Shown in pieces: positions 33,205 to 45,900 of a stretch of DNA of 64,000 nucleotides. Location of the stretch: NCBI GenBank assembly GCA_904066235.2, contig CAJFCV020000003.1, forward strand, positions 6,572,001-6,636,000, given 5' to 3'. How positions within the stretch are numbered: the first letter of the stretch is position 1; every line of letters starts with the position of its first letter. Made by a program: the position numbers and the translations under genes. Origin of the DNA: Bursaphelenchus xylophilus (Eukaryota; Nematoda; Chromadorea; Rhabditida; Aphelenchoididae). The notes beneath the pieces are model-generated. The model did no database searches and was not told the origin of the DNA. It saw nothing but the letters and a program-made list of their open reading frames with translations.

Positions 33205-35040
33205 TTAGGAGATATCTAGACACATATGTATGTACATATCACATGTCAAAAAATTATTTGAAATTAGAGAAAATAGTGCAATACTTATAAAAAATGACTG
33301 GAAGTCTAATAAATAATTTTATCAAATCTGTAGAAGAGAGTATACTATACAATAATATAGGCGCGCTAATTAACTGCACAAATGGATGAAAGGAGAAGAA
33401 TGTCAGAAATATTTGACGACGGGATTAACGCCACATTGAACTTGCGTTGCAGGTACCTTCCATGCATAATTAACGAGTTCAAAGTCAACTTTATATATAT
33501 ATATCAGATCGCCGCCGCGAAAATAAATTGTCGCGGCAAAATTAAATTGCTTTTCACTCGCGGTCGCGACATTATGTTCGTTATTTACCCGACATACCAG
33601 TACCTTTTCTACAACTACGCAATAGGAAATTTCCTCTTTCCTTGAGGCGATAAGAGAGGGAAGAGAGGTCATTTCCAACTGATTATCTTGGGTTAGTTGA
33701 ACAGCGAGGCTGCAGATTGGCCCTTGTCTTTTATGGCGGGGGGAATGGCGGAAAGGCGCCAGTCCGCGCACCCTGCCTTCCCCCTTACCCGCGAATAATT
33801 CCCATCTTCCCGTTCGTATGATGATGCCAATTGTGAGGCAGCCAAGACTTTGCCCGAGGCCGCTTTCTTTTCCTTTCTTTACTCAAAATGACCAACGGCC
33901 AGTACCAGAGGCGCCTTTTCGGGCAACCCAAAGCTGTAAGGAACCGTTGGGTGGACGTGTTTATTGTCTTATATGTAGTTGGGCTGTCTCCGTTCCCAGC
34001 AACCTTTCGTTTTTCACTCTTCATCCCCGCGACCCCCTTTGCCCAGCCATCTTTTATCACTGGCTTGTTGGACAAAATGGCCCCTTTAAACGACCTGTGA
34101 TGTCTGTGTTTAAATAGCTCCGCAACTTCATTCTCTCCCCCAAAGTGAGTGGCCAAGTCCCTGCTGGCCAAGCTCTCACGAAAGGACGCCGGCTTGCCCT
34201 CAGGGTCAAATTGCGCGCTTTGTTTAAGGCGACGTCTAAAGGGAAACTTTTATGCAGATTTGGCGTCTGGAAGTGCAAATACGCGGGGGGGGGATGGAAA
34301 TCTCGAAAATCCTTTCTCTGGGATATTTAAGTGAGGTTTGAAGGCAAAGGGGAGGCGGTCAGGGAAATGGGCGCGTGGTTGATGACCGCGTTCTGGAATA
34401 GGTTGGAGGAAGGAAAGGATTTGTTTTTTATTATCCGTTCGATCCGCTGATCATCCGTTTGTTCCTTTGACACGATTAAATTATTTGGCTTGGGATGATC
34501 AATGGCGAGGTCCATTCCATTTGGCCATCAATTGCTCTTGTGTAAACAGACAAAGCCCGAGCTTCGATTTTCAAATTTGCAACCGTTTACTCGTTCAGAA
34601 TATTTAAGATTAAAAAGTTTACAAGGTCTCAGGATACAGTAACCCATGAATAACAAAAACTGCCGGTTTTTTATCGGAGAATACTATTACTCATTTAACG
34701 ACAACTCGAATACATAGAATCTCCAAATCCGTTCGTTCGTTTAAGTGTCCCTTTTTTACCCGCTGACAATCTAATTTGCATAATTTCTGCGGCCCCTTCT
34801 CAATGATCCTATCATGCCGTAAACTCAGGTTTTACAAGAGACAGCGAATTGTTTTTTAGAGCGTCGACAGCTGGCAGTGATGGAGGGGGAGAGGTCGTCG
34901 CTGCGCTCTCTCAAGCGCCGAAAAGGGGCTCTCTAAGTGTTGGCCAAAGCGTTGTTCCCCGGCTCCCTTGAAAAAGGTTTCCTTGCGCGCGTCGTGCCGT
35001 TCCGTTCTTCCATTTTTACTTATTCCGGTTTCAGTCCATT
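33205..35040. other. Intergenic, about 1.8 kb, with one repeat
   Basis: The region contains a copy of the short GC-box repeat at ~33509-33597, described separately, and a run of nine G near 34283. Open frames here overlap one another on both strands and lack family signals. The last 150 bases (CTTGCGCGCGTCGTGCCGTT region) precede the Tweety ATG and are likely its promoter and 5' UTR. Confidence 0.5.
33509..33597 (-). repeat. Truncated second copy of the short repeat at 63681-63834
   Basis: Read on the minus strand, this stretch gives in order TGTCGGGTAAATAACGAACA, TAATGTCGC, AGCAATTT, TTTTGCCGC, and ATTTATTTTCGCGGCGGCGAT. The element at 63681 has the same blocks in the same order with a few substitutions. 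The far end of the 63681 element is not seen here, so this copy is probably truncated. Confidence 0.6.
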
Positions 35041-36919
35041 ATGGCCGAGGACTGGGTCATCTGGCTCCGTCAGCTGATCCATCGAATACCTCATTTGGAT
35101 TATCAGTTCAAGAGAGTGGACAATGTGTTTGTTTTCGACATCCATGACACATATTTCAGTGTAAGTTTTAATATAAACTTTTATGTTTCTTTCAGGCATT
35201 AACTTTGTTTTGCCTGGCGGCTTTAATCCTCGGTCTTTTGTTTCTATTCATCGTTGTCATTGTTTGGAGCATCTCATGTTGTACTTCCAAAGCCGCCGGC
35301 AACTACTCGAGACAATCAATCCGACGCCTCACATATACTTTATTCATTATGAACATCATTTGTTTGTAAGTCGTTTAATTATTTTGTTTAATCTTGGTTT
35401 TAGTGCCCTTCTGGCCGCTTGTCTTTATGGCAATGATCACAGTAATCGAGCGATGATATCCAAGGTAGTTCCACAACTACGGGAAGTTGACAATAATCTG
35501 GATGTGAGCAAACAAAAAGTAAGCGGATCTCACTTTAAAGATGAATATTCTTTATTTTAGTTGGATCAATTTGATAAAGCCAAAGATAATGTAAGCAGAG
35601 ATGCATCTCAGTTGAAGTCATTGATCGACGAGGAAGAAAAAAAACCTGGAGTTAATAAAACCAAAGTTTTGGAGACAAACGCGGCCTTAGATAGGATAGT
35701 CAACCTTTGGAAGGACCTCCAGCAAACCGTCGAGGGAACCAAAAAAGTATTGTACGGCCTCAAGAATCTTAAAGATGCCGAAAAGAAAATTGATCGTATG
35801 GAATTCGAGCGGTATGTAGTCTTGGTTCTTACAATTTTTATTTATTCAAAATACATACTTACCGTAGTATCTTAGATGGATTATGGTGGTGACTCTCCTC
35901 TCTATCATGTTCGTCGTCCTCTTTGCTGGTGTTTTGGCCATCTGCAAGAACAGTAGAACTGGAGTTGTCGCTTTCAGTGGGCTTGGAATTGTCGTATTCT
36001 TCTTGGCCTGGGTTATTTTCTCGCTGGCCGCACCTTTAACAATCGTAAGTCATGCTCTTGAGACCGCTTATTCTTCAGGCTTATGCTGACTTCTGCGAAA
36101 CTGGCCGTTCCTTCGTCTCAAATTACCTTCCCGATGGGGTTTACAATGTCCTCAGTTATTATGAAAAGTGTGTGGATGGAGGGCTGTACACTCAGAACAT
36201 TAATGACCTTAATATCGACAAAATCGATACCCTCTTGACCGAGATCAAGGCCCAGGACAGCCAACTCGAGAGTGCCAGCATCGCCTTGTTTGGAGATAAC
36301 AAGCTCGTTGCGACAGTCATCAAAGACATCGCCGCTACCACCGACAATGGCCTCAAGAACATCGGGACTGTGGCCACGCTCAGTTCGTGCACTTCCAATC
36401 ACAACAGAGTTCATCAGATTATTCATGGGTTCTGCAGGGACGGATTGTAAGTTTAATTAGAAGTAACGATAACTTAACTACTTTCAGTTTGGGAAATCTG
36501 ATCTTCTTGGTGGGAATCTTTGTCTTTGGAATATTCATGGGATTCCTTCTGATGGTTGCTTCCAGAAGTTGGTTTGCCTTTGAGCGAAAGTAAGTTTGGC
36601 TTTCATGAGATTACTCTACTTTTTAGATCTACTGATTACACTGAGGTCAGTGATGAGGATCCTTTCTATCCTCGAGCTGCCGAAAATTCTGTCTCAGCCG
36701 ACATTTACGGTACTCATCTCGGAAATCCCCGCTTCCGATACGGCGGCAATTCAACGTAAGCTCGCTTTTTGTTATCTATACTCATTTAGTGACAATAACA
36801 CCGAATCCACTGGAACCAACAGCGGGGGTCAAGCGATTGGAGAACAACACACGCCTCTTCTCGACCATTCCACCTGGAGACAACACAATGATGTGAATCC
36901 ATCGAGTCGGTACTGCTAG
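35041..36919 (+). CDS. ttyh-1: Tweety-homologue membrane protein (TTYH family)
   Basis: Tweety proteins are five-helix plasma-membrane proteins described as volume- or calcium-linked anion channels, although recent structures have questioned a pore. Nine exons (35041-35160, 35196-35365, 35404-35518, 35561-35811, 35876-36044, 36079-36446, 36488-36589, 36627-36755, 36790-36919) sum to 517 residues. The N-terminus 'WLRQLIHRIPHLDYQFKRVD' is the TTYH signature ('LHRLPH'). Helix 1 is 'LAALILGLLFLFIVVIVW', followed by an intracellular CC. Helices 3-4 flank 'VLAICKNSRTG' (TTYH: C...SR). The extracellular block after helix 4 includes 'YADFCETGRSFVSN' and later 'CTSNHNRVHQIIHGFCRDGL', whose cysteines are conserved. 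Helix 5 is 'FLVGIFVFGIFMGFLLMVAS'. The C-tail ends 'STWRQHNDVNPSSRYC'. The assignment is firm. Confidence 0.93.
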
Positions 36920-37030
36920 ACTCAGTATTATATTATACTTACAAATACAAACATCTCATGTTCTTCGTATATATTTAATGTGCAGTTATAACAACAGTAT
37001 CATAATAAAATAACGAGACTTTTTCTTTCT

Positions 37031-40000
37031 TCATACATGGTGAGATTTTCGATGATGAAGTATTTGGACGTTATTATCAAAGAATAAGGTCTGATCACAC
37101 TGTTCACAGAAGTAGGGACGTCTCCCTTTCTTCTCCGGCACTTCCTTTCCAGCTTCCTCAAACTCTTCTGGTTCCTCCTACAATACAGTGCGGGTCATAA
37201 ATACACTTTAAAAATGATTGTAACTTTTGCAGCGTTTTCATAAATACGGAAACTTTTCAAAATAATTTTTGACACGTCATTCTAGTACACTGATGCACCT
37301 TAGCGCCAAATATGTCACATTTCCATTGGCAACCACAAAAGTTATTCTTAAAGTGCGGTTATAATTATGACCCGCATTGTAATACACTTATTCATATTTT
37401 GACATGAATGCTTACATCGACTAATTGAACTTCGTTTTCATCATCCACTCCTCCATATTTGGTTCCATCTAATCCAAAAACACCGCTTTCGACAACTTTT
37501 GGGGGGTTCACAAACCTTTTGAGTCTAAACTCACCTATCAATCCAAGCAACCTGACCTACGTAAATGGAGTTAGATGTTTGAAATATCTGAATATTTTCT
37601 TCCTCAACATCTCCGTATCTTCTTCAATCGAATTTCCCAACAATTTCTCCGATATCATTCTCTCCACCATCTCCCTGATCACAATTGCTCTCTCAATTAC
37701 TTTGTTGGTATCTTCTTTGTCCCGGAAGATAAATTCAATAAATCCATCGCAACAAAATGATTCCGGAGAGTTAAATGAGACCTAAAATTATACAATTAGC
37801 TGATTTTTAAAACTAGTTGAATTGCAAGAAATCTTCAAATGCAAGCAAAAACAATTGAATTAGGGTAACCACTTAAATTTCGGCAAAACAAGACTAAAAA
37901 TAAGGCGGGGGTGCGTGTATTATTGCATAAGAAGGGCTTGATCGTCTCCAATAATAGGCCATAGAAAATTAATTGATGGTTCGAAGAAGATCCGTCCTTT
38001 TCTTTATGGATTTCCAGAGATTCTGGCGTCAATGAGGAGTTCGGATGGATAATTGCAAAGGGTTTTGTGGCACAATGAGCGAATTGTTCTGAGCCGGTTC
38101 GATGATTATTATGAGCATCTTCGATTGCAAATTGAGGATATAATCCCATGCTAATAATAAATTGAACAAGAAGGGAACGATCGTGGTCCAACTTGTGAGT
38201 TCTGAGCTGTTGAGTAATCTCATTGTCATCAACCAGCACTTGGAACTCAAGGGAATTTATATCGTCTTGGGGTCCATCTTCTTAAAAATAATTGCGTCAA
38301 AACTGATCCCTTACCGTCATTCTGATCTAATATTGTGTCAAAATGTTGTCCTTCTTTCAGATATTTCCTTGTCTTTGTCTGATGCTGGGCTTTTCTCTTC
38401 AACAGATTTAGTTTCCTCTTCTCTCCCAACTTGATCTTCCTCTCCTTACTGCTCAGATTCTCCCACTCTTTGTCTACTTTTGTATTCAACAATTCCGCTT
38501 GTTCCAAGATCTGTCTGAATTGTCTTCGAAGTTTTACAATCTCGAGTAGTCGACTCTCTTCAATTCCACATTTCCGGCACCATTTTTTGGTGTCATCTCT
38601 TTTCCTTCTCAAGTAAATCCATTCTCTACAAATATATTTCTCATCCTTTTTCTATACCTGAACACCTTTATCAGAGTAAACGCGTCTCCAATATCAGATA
38701 ACAGGCTGTTTCTGTTCTGTACAGTATCATAATCTCTGAACGATCGATTTGTAAAAGCGGATTGGACGGAAAGACCTGCAGCCACAGTCAGGATAACATC
38801 AATCTCGTTGGTTATTACGCCATATACAAGCATCTGCCAATAAATTATAATATATTTGAATGACTCACCTTTCCAATCAGCAAATCGACAGGTAAAGTGG
38901 CGAGGATTGTTCCCAAAGGAGTGAGTCTTTTGGAATCAACAGGATCAACAACTCCTTGGAATATCATGATTTCCAATGCATGTTTCAAGGCTTCCGGGTT
39001 GGGTTCTTCGAGGAAAGGGAAGTCGCGGACATCCATTTCCAATCCCATATTCAGAATCTGCATGATCAATGATTCCAAGGAGACTCTTTTAATCTCAGAC
39101 GGAGTAAATGCATCCATCTTCTCCATCTGAGCTTGAGAATATAATCGATAACATATCCCAGGGCCCGTTCTTCCCGCTCGTCCTTTACGTTGATCAGCAG
39201 AAGCCCGTGAGATCCAGCATTCGGCCAATCGATGACTTCTTGTAGGAGTATCAAACTTCAGAAGGTTCACTTTCCCCGAATCCACCACGAATCTGATTCC
39301 ATCGATAGTTACAGATGTTTCTGCAATGTTGGTACTCAAAATACATTTTCGGACACCTGATGGGGCAATATCAAAAACTTTGTTCTGCTCTTCCACGGAT
39401 AATGTACTAAATGATAACATAATTTAATCGAAATATCCGTAACTTACCTATGCAACATCAATATAATCCACCGCTTTGAGTAATCAGCGTATTCTTTCAG
39501 GGCATCAGCTAGCATCTGAATCTCCCCAATGCCGTTTAAAAAAATCAGCATATCCCCGCGTTCCTTCCCAGCATATTTGTTATCGATCATCTGCAAGATA
39601 AATCAACATTATTGACACCTACTTGTAAAATCTTTAAATAAGGTGCTGAATCTATCTTGCAGGACTTCTTCTTTTCTTCGATATCGTATTCTTTCACAGG
39701 CATATATTGAACTTCTATTGGAAACAATCTTCCGGGGACTTGTACTACTGGTGCCCCTTCGAAGTATCCACTGAACAAATCAATGTTGATGGTAGCAGAC
39801 ATCAGAACCAATTTGAGATCACTTCGTCTCTGGATCAACATCTTCATCAAAGCCACGAGTAAATCGCCACCCAGATGTCTTTCGTGAACTTCGTCCAGTA
39901 TAATAACGTCATATTGACTGAGAAGAGGGTCGGAAAGCATCTGTCTTACAAGTAGACCATCAGTCAGGAAGAGAAGACGAGTTCGATTTGTTTTGGTCTT

Positions 40001-42114
40001 TTCAAACCGAGTTTGGAAGGCGACTTCACTCCCGAAGATATTCAGCGTTTCATGAGCCACTCTCTTGGCCAGTGCCGTGCAGGCGATCCTCCTTGGCTGA
40101 GTGCATGCGATCTTCCGATAACCAGCTTGAAGAAAGTATTGCGGGACCTGAAACCAGAGAATGCAAGACCTGATATTGTTCCCTGCCAGTCTCTTCACCA
40201 TTTCTCACTTCTCTATCAACTATTTCAGAGGCTCTAACGTTTATCCCCAGATCCCTTCGAGTCAGTTCGCTCTCGAAATCAAATACGACTGTGAGAGTGA
40301 CCGGTCCAACCACTGTTCGGTAAGTCTTGGACAGCGATGACTCATTCTAAGATGCCTTAGAATGCTTTCTCTCTTGTCTCTTCTCTTAGCCTCAGGCACT
40401 GTCCTGAGAGCTGATACTGAGGAATGGACACCACTCACATATCCAGATCCTCGGTCCAATTACACAGAGTGTAATACATGGTCTAATTCTACGTTATGTG
40501 ACCCTGATCATATTCTGACCGACCAATGGCGATTACAAATTCATCAAAATTTAAACAATCTAATGGAAAGTAAGTCCAGCAATGAAAACATCAAGTTTTC
40601 AGAGCTAAAACAAGTTAATGTTAAATATATGGACACAGCGCCCTTTCAATGTTACGATAATTCCACCAGTTCCCTCCAGCTTTATGTAATTTTGGCCAAA
40701 AGAATTCAATCGGCCAAAAATCATACAATAACTGAATTGGATCTGGTAGGTCGTAGTCGCAATAAAATTGCTCTTGCAGACAAAATTCGGAGATGGATTG
40801 GTGGATCAATTCGGATTAAGAGACCTCCCGTGTAAAAACTTTCTGATTTTTATTGGAGTTGAAGGTGCCAAGATGGCTTATGTGAGGACTGGAAGTGATC
40901 TGAAGTTGCCCACCGACCTGATGGAACATATTTTCAACAAATATAACTTATTCAAAGCCAAGAATTTCATGGAAGTTCTCAGTAAGATCGTAACTGAGAT
41001 TGGAGAGAAGATTACTGCGGTAAAAGATCACTTTCTTCATATTTTTATTCAAATTTAGCCTTTCGATAGCGAAAAATCACCTGGAAACGGAACAATGGAA
41101 TTCACAGAAGATGAATTGTACCTAAATATCAGCAGCAACGTCAGTATGGAGACTCAGACCATTAATATCACAGCTCTCAGACAATCGGCGATCACTCCGG
41201 AAATCCCAATTCCTTTCTGGGTGTATCCTTTGCTCACAATAACAACCTCATTGTCTACTTTATCCTTAATCCTCCTCCTCTTTAGCAGAAAACATAACAA
41301 GAAACTCCGTCGTATCAACAATATGATAGTCAAGAGATCTTCTCTGAGCTCAACCAAAGGTCACAAATCCAAAAATCCTAACGCTCATTTCCACATTAAT
41401 CCGTCCCTAAATATAGTTTCACTTAAAAAAGACTCTCTATTTACTATTTGAAGCAATAAATATAATTATTAGACCTACCTGTGTACTTTTTCCACATCCA
41501 GTATCCCCGGCCAAGATGAGAACTTGATTCTGTGGGACAAATAATTATAAAAAATCGGGTTAAGCACATAAACCAAGAAAAAGAAGTCTTACTTCATCCA
41601 GAATCTTTATAATATCATTTCTACTAGCGGCAATGGGCAAGTTCGCTTGCGTCTGCCTCATCTGAGTTACCCTCCTCATCTTTTTCCAGTTGATAAATTC
41701 CAAAAAAAGCTTTATCACATATTCAAACTGTTTTATAGCTTCGTTTGGTATCTAAAGACAAGAGTCGTATAATATTCAAGAACTTACATCTCTTACAAGA
41801 AACCGGTCAACAACAGTCTCTTCCACCCTGAATCGACTGTCTAGACCTCGGTCATAACATCCTTGGACAACTCCCAAGTCATCCTTTGTGAAGGCTTTAT
41901 TTTTATCCAATCCTTTGAAGAATTTTTGATCTCTAAAAACAAAGATGTGCCTAAAGTGAAAATTCTCTCACGTTTTCTTCTCCAATCCATTTATAAATGT
42001 CGTAAACTCCTGGTAACTAGTAGAAGTTGATGGAAACACCCCAGAATCCGTAAAATAAGTCTTTATTAATCGAGACTTATACTTCGAGAATGCGAACTTA
42101 TTCTCGTCTCCCAT
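37031..42114 (-). CDS. smgl-2: DEAH-box RNA helicase DHX34 (SMGL-2)
   Basis: DHX34 is an RNA helicase that promotes UPF1 activation in nonsense-mediated mRNA decay. About 12-14 exons give an estimated 1,080 residues (human ~1,140). In order: Walker A 'GDTGCGKS' (~residues 157-164), 'TQPRRIACTALAKRVA', DEVH box 'IILDEVHERH', 'LMSATIN', 'STNIAETSVTIDGIRFVVD', and motif VI QRKGRAGR. These are followed by the winged-helix and ratchet region 'ATLPVDLLIGKMLVYG'. A lysine-rich linker (~38260-38600) comes next, then 'LLLETIKPFLCNNTRTPAL' as in DHX34. A C-terminal C2H2-like finger (CEQC...H-H...H, near 37040-37100) also fits DHX34. The start ATG at 42114 has CTGCTAG directly before it. Intron 40148-41478 contains a complete gene on the other strand, and the last intron holds a TA-flanked element. 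A weak donor (GTTTTT near 37850) is my least certain splice site. Confidence 0.9.
37186..37379. mobile_element. TA-flanked 194-bp inverted-repeat MITE in a DHX34 intron
   Basis: The left end TA-CAGTGCGGGTCATAA (from 37186) and the right end TTATGACCCGCATTG-TA (to 37379) are inverted copies. The arms extend ~45 bases with mismatches (ACTTTAAAAATGATTGTAAC against the complement of GTTATTCTTAAAGT). A TA flanks each side, as in Tc1/mariner insertions. There is no coding capacity. It lies between the last two exons of DHX34. Confidence 0.82.
40362..41451 (+). CDS. MOLO-1-like type I membrane protein, nested in DHX34 on the opposite strand
   Basis: MOLO-1 is an auxiliary subunit of levamisole-type acetylcholine receptors in C. 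elegans; related TPM-domain proteins are less well known. Four exons (40362-40569, 40603-40745, 40780-41019, 41059-41451) sum to 327 residues. A signal peptide covers residues 1-~18 (MLSLLSLLLASGTVLRAD). The hallmark 'EWTPLTYPDPRSNYTECNTW' then 'CDPDHILTDQWRLQIHQNL' follows. The TPM-like fold carries 'DGLVDQFGL', 'CKNFLIFIGVEGAKMAYVRT', and 'MEHIFNKYNLFKAKNFMEVL'. A membrane helix (~PFWVYPLLTITTSLSTLSLI) precedes a basic tail. The first intron is 33 nt and in frame, so retaining it would add 11 residues. The AATAAA at 41455-41460 lies only ~20 bases from a DHX34 exon. The paralogue is not assignable. Confidence 0.86.
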
Positions 42115-42951
42115 CTAGCAGAAAAATAAAAAATATTTTTTTATTATATCGCAATGACATATTTTATAGAAGCATCGGAATGCCAACAAGTGTAAAAAAA
42201 TAAAATTTGAATGTTTTTGGAACGAGAGTCGGAACTGTCTTTCATCCTATACTGCAAAAAATACCAAATTTAAATTTCGCCGTCCGGTCGTATTTCAGCT
42301 TATGATTTTTTGTTGCGCAGCGGCCTAAGGCTTAGGATGAGCCACAGTTTAACTTAGTTTAGGCTTAGACTCTGGGCTGGTTAGGCTTAGTAGCGCAAGT
42401 CCGCTTTGGGTTACCTTTGCAACAGGTACTCAAAAGTTGGACGGCGTAACACCAAACCAATATTTACTTGGTTGCAATAAGAATTGTGTTCAAGAAAGGA
42501 AATGTAGTGCCGAATGTGGCTTTCGAGCGGGTCTGTATGGGTTCTCACGCAATTATAATTAAATTATATTATACTGGGTGACCGGGTCGGCCCGGGGTCT
42601 AATGAGAGGTGGGCGGCCGAGATGAGCCAGTTGTTTTTGGGGGTCATGACCTAGACGCAACTGTTTCCAAAGTTTTATCCCTATTATATGTTGTTATTCC
42701 TTTCTCTTTTCCATTCCCAACTTTTGATTTCCTTCCTTTTTTCGATTATTTTTGATGTCCATTGCTGATATGGAGGTCGGGCTAACGAGTTCCGTTCGGC
42801 CGTTATTTTTTAAACTCTGATCAAAATTTGGTGATAATCGTATCTTATGCTGTGGGATGGTATCGCACGCCCATTCAAAACATCGCGATGTTGTAAACAT
42901 CATCTTCCTGTAGTAATGTAATCTAATAATCAGGTAACTTCAGAAGTCACC
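42115..42951. other. Divergent intergenic region between DHX34 and the bZIP gene
   Basis: About 840 bp upstream of both genes, head to head. Bases 42330-42400 have several 'TTAGGCTTAG'-like pieces, but these do not form a tandem array. No gene is supported. Confidence 0.5.
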
Positions 42952-45900
42952 ATGAACACCCCTGACAGTGAGAAACGGAAAGCGGATCTCTGGCTTCAAC
43001 TGAGTCCCGCTATCAATGCCTCTCCATCCACCACCAATGTTCAGTCTCCATGGGATCTCAACAGTGGAGGTAAGATCGCTGATCATGATGACTGGTCCAA
43101 GAGAACAACGCTGACTCAAAAGGTCATCTTTTGTAATGCACTCGAGGACTAATCAGGCCAGGGAATATAAGTCAGGGAGCAGAGATTAGAGGCGGTGTTT
43201 GGGGCTGCTGAATTTTAAACGAAAGGAAGGAAATTCCCAAAAAATTTCCAGAATATGAATAAAATTCTAGGATGGGTCAGGCGTCTCTGAATTTATCGCT
43301 TCACCAATCGAAACGTGGCGTTGTCTTGAGTGTTTGTTTTATCTTTTTTTCACGTTTTCCGCGGGTAACCGTTCCGTTTTGGGGGTGTTATGTGCGCGCT
43401 TTGTAGACCGAATTAAAATAAAATACCTGGCAGCCATTTTGCTCGCTTCGTGTGTGTCTGGGCCTCTCTTCGCGGGCCCTGATCTCTTGCGACAATCACG
43501 TTTCCACTTGAAACCGTGACTTGTATTTGGGGAGAGTATTGCGCTCTGTTCTGGCCTCAAAACGAAGTTCACCACACGTCATTTGAAAGCTTGTTCACAG
43601 AGAACTCATGGGTGTTTAGTGGCTTATGCATATTTGTGCCTATTTAACAACAAACCGTTGTTTTAAAAAATTCAAAAAATTATGAATTCTCTTTACTAAT
43701 TTCGCGTGCTTTCAGATGATTTGCATAGTTTTACGTATACATTTTTTGGTATTATCGCGGCAGGCGTATCTTCTGTTTTTTCTCCCTTATCAACTTGCAA
43801 TTATATACAATCATCGGTTCTCTCTTGTTGTTTCGCTTTTCGATCAATTTCTCTTCGCAGTTAGAGCTTGAACTTTTTCCAGGCGACCTTTTCTTCTTTC
43901 CACTCGAGCAATATGTACTTACTCAGTTATTATCTGATGTCAATCTTTGCCGAAATACTTGCGAGAGACAACTTTTATTTGCAGTTTTTCTTAATTGGAG
44001 CTTGAGGGCGGAAATCGCTGGATGTCGATTGGGTTGAGATGTTTTCAGCGGATTACTTGGTATACTTGAGACTTTTCTTGTGATCATTCTGTTGTACTAA
44101 CCAGCCTGATCTGAGTAGGAATCGAAATACGAATTTTTAGAGAAATCTTTCCCTTTTTGAGCTTTTTTAATGCTTTGACACGCGTTTTCTTCCATTCTTT
44201 GGCCAGAATTCCTTAGGGGTGCACTTTGATAATAGTAATTTGTATTACACTGTTTGTGGATGTTGGTTGGGACTTGGCCATGCCTTAACAGGCAGGTTCA
44301 CCTTTTTTCAGATGACTTTTGTTTAATAATTAATGCCTTCACCGTCGTATGCATTTTGTACGTACTTTATTATAAGCGTAATTACATGTAATGGATTGTA
44401 AACTCGTAATGGTTTCTTCTTGTTCATCCGTCTTTCAACCACGGACGATAATCAGTGTCATAAAGTGGCAATCTGTTTAATTCTTAACGAACCCACCTTG
44501 AATTCCCTTTTAATTTAGGAAATTAGTTTGGAAGAGTGACACAACTTTGGGCCTGAATTCTTAATCCGCGGCATTCTTATATAATTTTGTCTCTCTGTCC
44601 ACGGCACGACTCTGGGTTCCTTCCCTGGCCGTTTCTCTCGCCCAATGTTAGCATGTTGTTCTTTTCGAGAGCGAGAGTCTGTGAGCCTGGGATGTCTGTC
44701 CTTCTCCTTTTTCGGGGCTTCACTCGGCCTGTTCTCTTCCTCGCCTTCCCCTTTTTTGACAACACACGACCGGCCAAAAGCACTGAGGCACGTGCGGCAA
44801 TGCCGGTTTTCGATTTTGCCGCTATTCGCACTTTCTGGAGGAAGTCTTGGGAGTCGGGTTTCTGAATAAGCGAATGGAGTTCGGCCGTGGTGTTGAAACA
44901 ATCTCATCTCCATTTCTGTGCCAGACAACCGAACACGCGCTGGTCCGTACGTCGAGCGCGTTTTTGATTAGGTGCTAGCAAGATTTTCGTGACTGAGCCA
45001 GCCATGATTCAACCTTTTACGCCGCTCTTGTGGCCTTTCTTTTTCTCTTCGTCGCTCCGTTTAAATCGTCTATTTGGGAAGAGACTGATAGCTACCGGTA
45101 TATCGGGGAAGGAATTCACAGCAATAATTCTGCTCTGTAATCTCTGCGTCTTAATAGGTGTGGCCATGTACCAGGTCTATTTATCTTGGACATGACTTGC
45201 GGGCGAGGCAATCATCCAACGATGTTTTCCACATTAACCTGCTTTCCTCATGTGTTTTGTAGGCCAAGTTTGGAGTATGTTTTGCAATTTGGATTACAGA
45301 TTCAGAGAGCTCTTTGGATTGGGGGAAAGGGGAGACCGAGTGGGAGAAGGACAGGGGCAACGGGTCATGAATGAAACATAAAAGCCGACGAACGGCATAG
45401 TCTCAGGCCGCTTTCTCTCCTCGCTATCATACATGGATATCACTTGTCTTCTTGACATAGACACGAGAGCCCAGCAACTTTTTACTGCTGTTTAATACGT
45501 TTTCCTAATTTTTTTTTCTGGCCGGGAGAGGGGGGGGGATATCTGTCCGCGGGTGCCATTTCAATACGACAGCTAATCGGTCGTTAATACATTCATTCAT
45601 CCGTTGGGTGTCTTCTCTCTTTTTCGACGTTGTTTCTGTAGTCATGAACACTCTTTTATGGCAGAACGTGGTAGATTATAATGTTCCTTGTCGCGAAACT
45701 CTCCATTTACCTGTTTCAATTTCAAGTGTCCGTTTTGTGGGAGCTCGCGTAAAATAATTTGGGCCAACAGTGCACCTCCTTTCGTTATAAGAGGTCAAAC
45801 TGGAGCCCCGGAACACCGCCATTATGAGCTCCAGTATGCTCGACTGGTTCTTGAGCACTCTAACGCCGACCCCCACTGCCACTGCGTCGGCAGAAAACTC

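Noticed and set aside
33382..33455. Short open stretch starting ATGGATGAAAGG and ending at a GTACC donor-like site
   Set aside because: It lies just after the MFS gene and runs into the repeat at 33509; no downstream exon could be linked.
42330..42400. TTAGGC-like pieces suggestive of nematode telomere repeat
   Set aside because: Only a few non-tandem, imperfect occurrences, which is not a telomeric array.
44515..44928. A 137-codon minus-strand open frame, Arg/Pro/Lys-rich
   Set aside because: It overlaps other open frames on both strands in the bZIP intron and has no recognisable domain; composition looks like chance in a GC-richer stretch.
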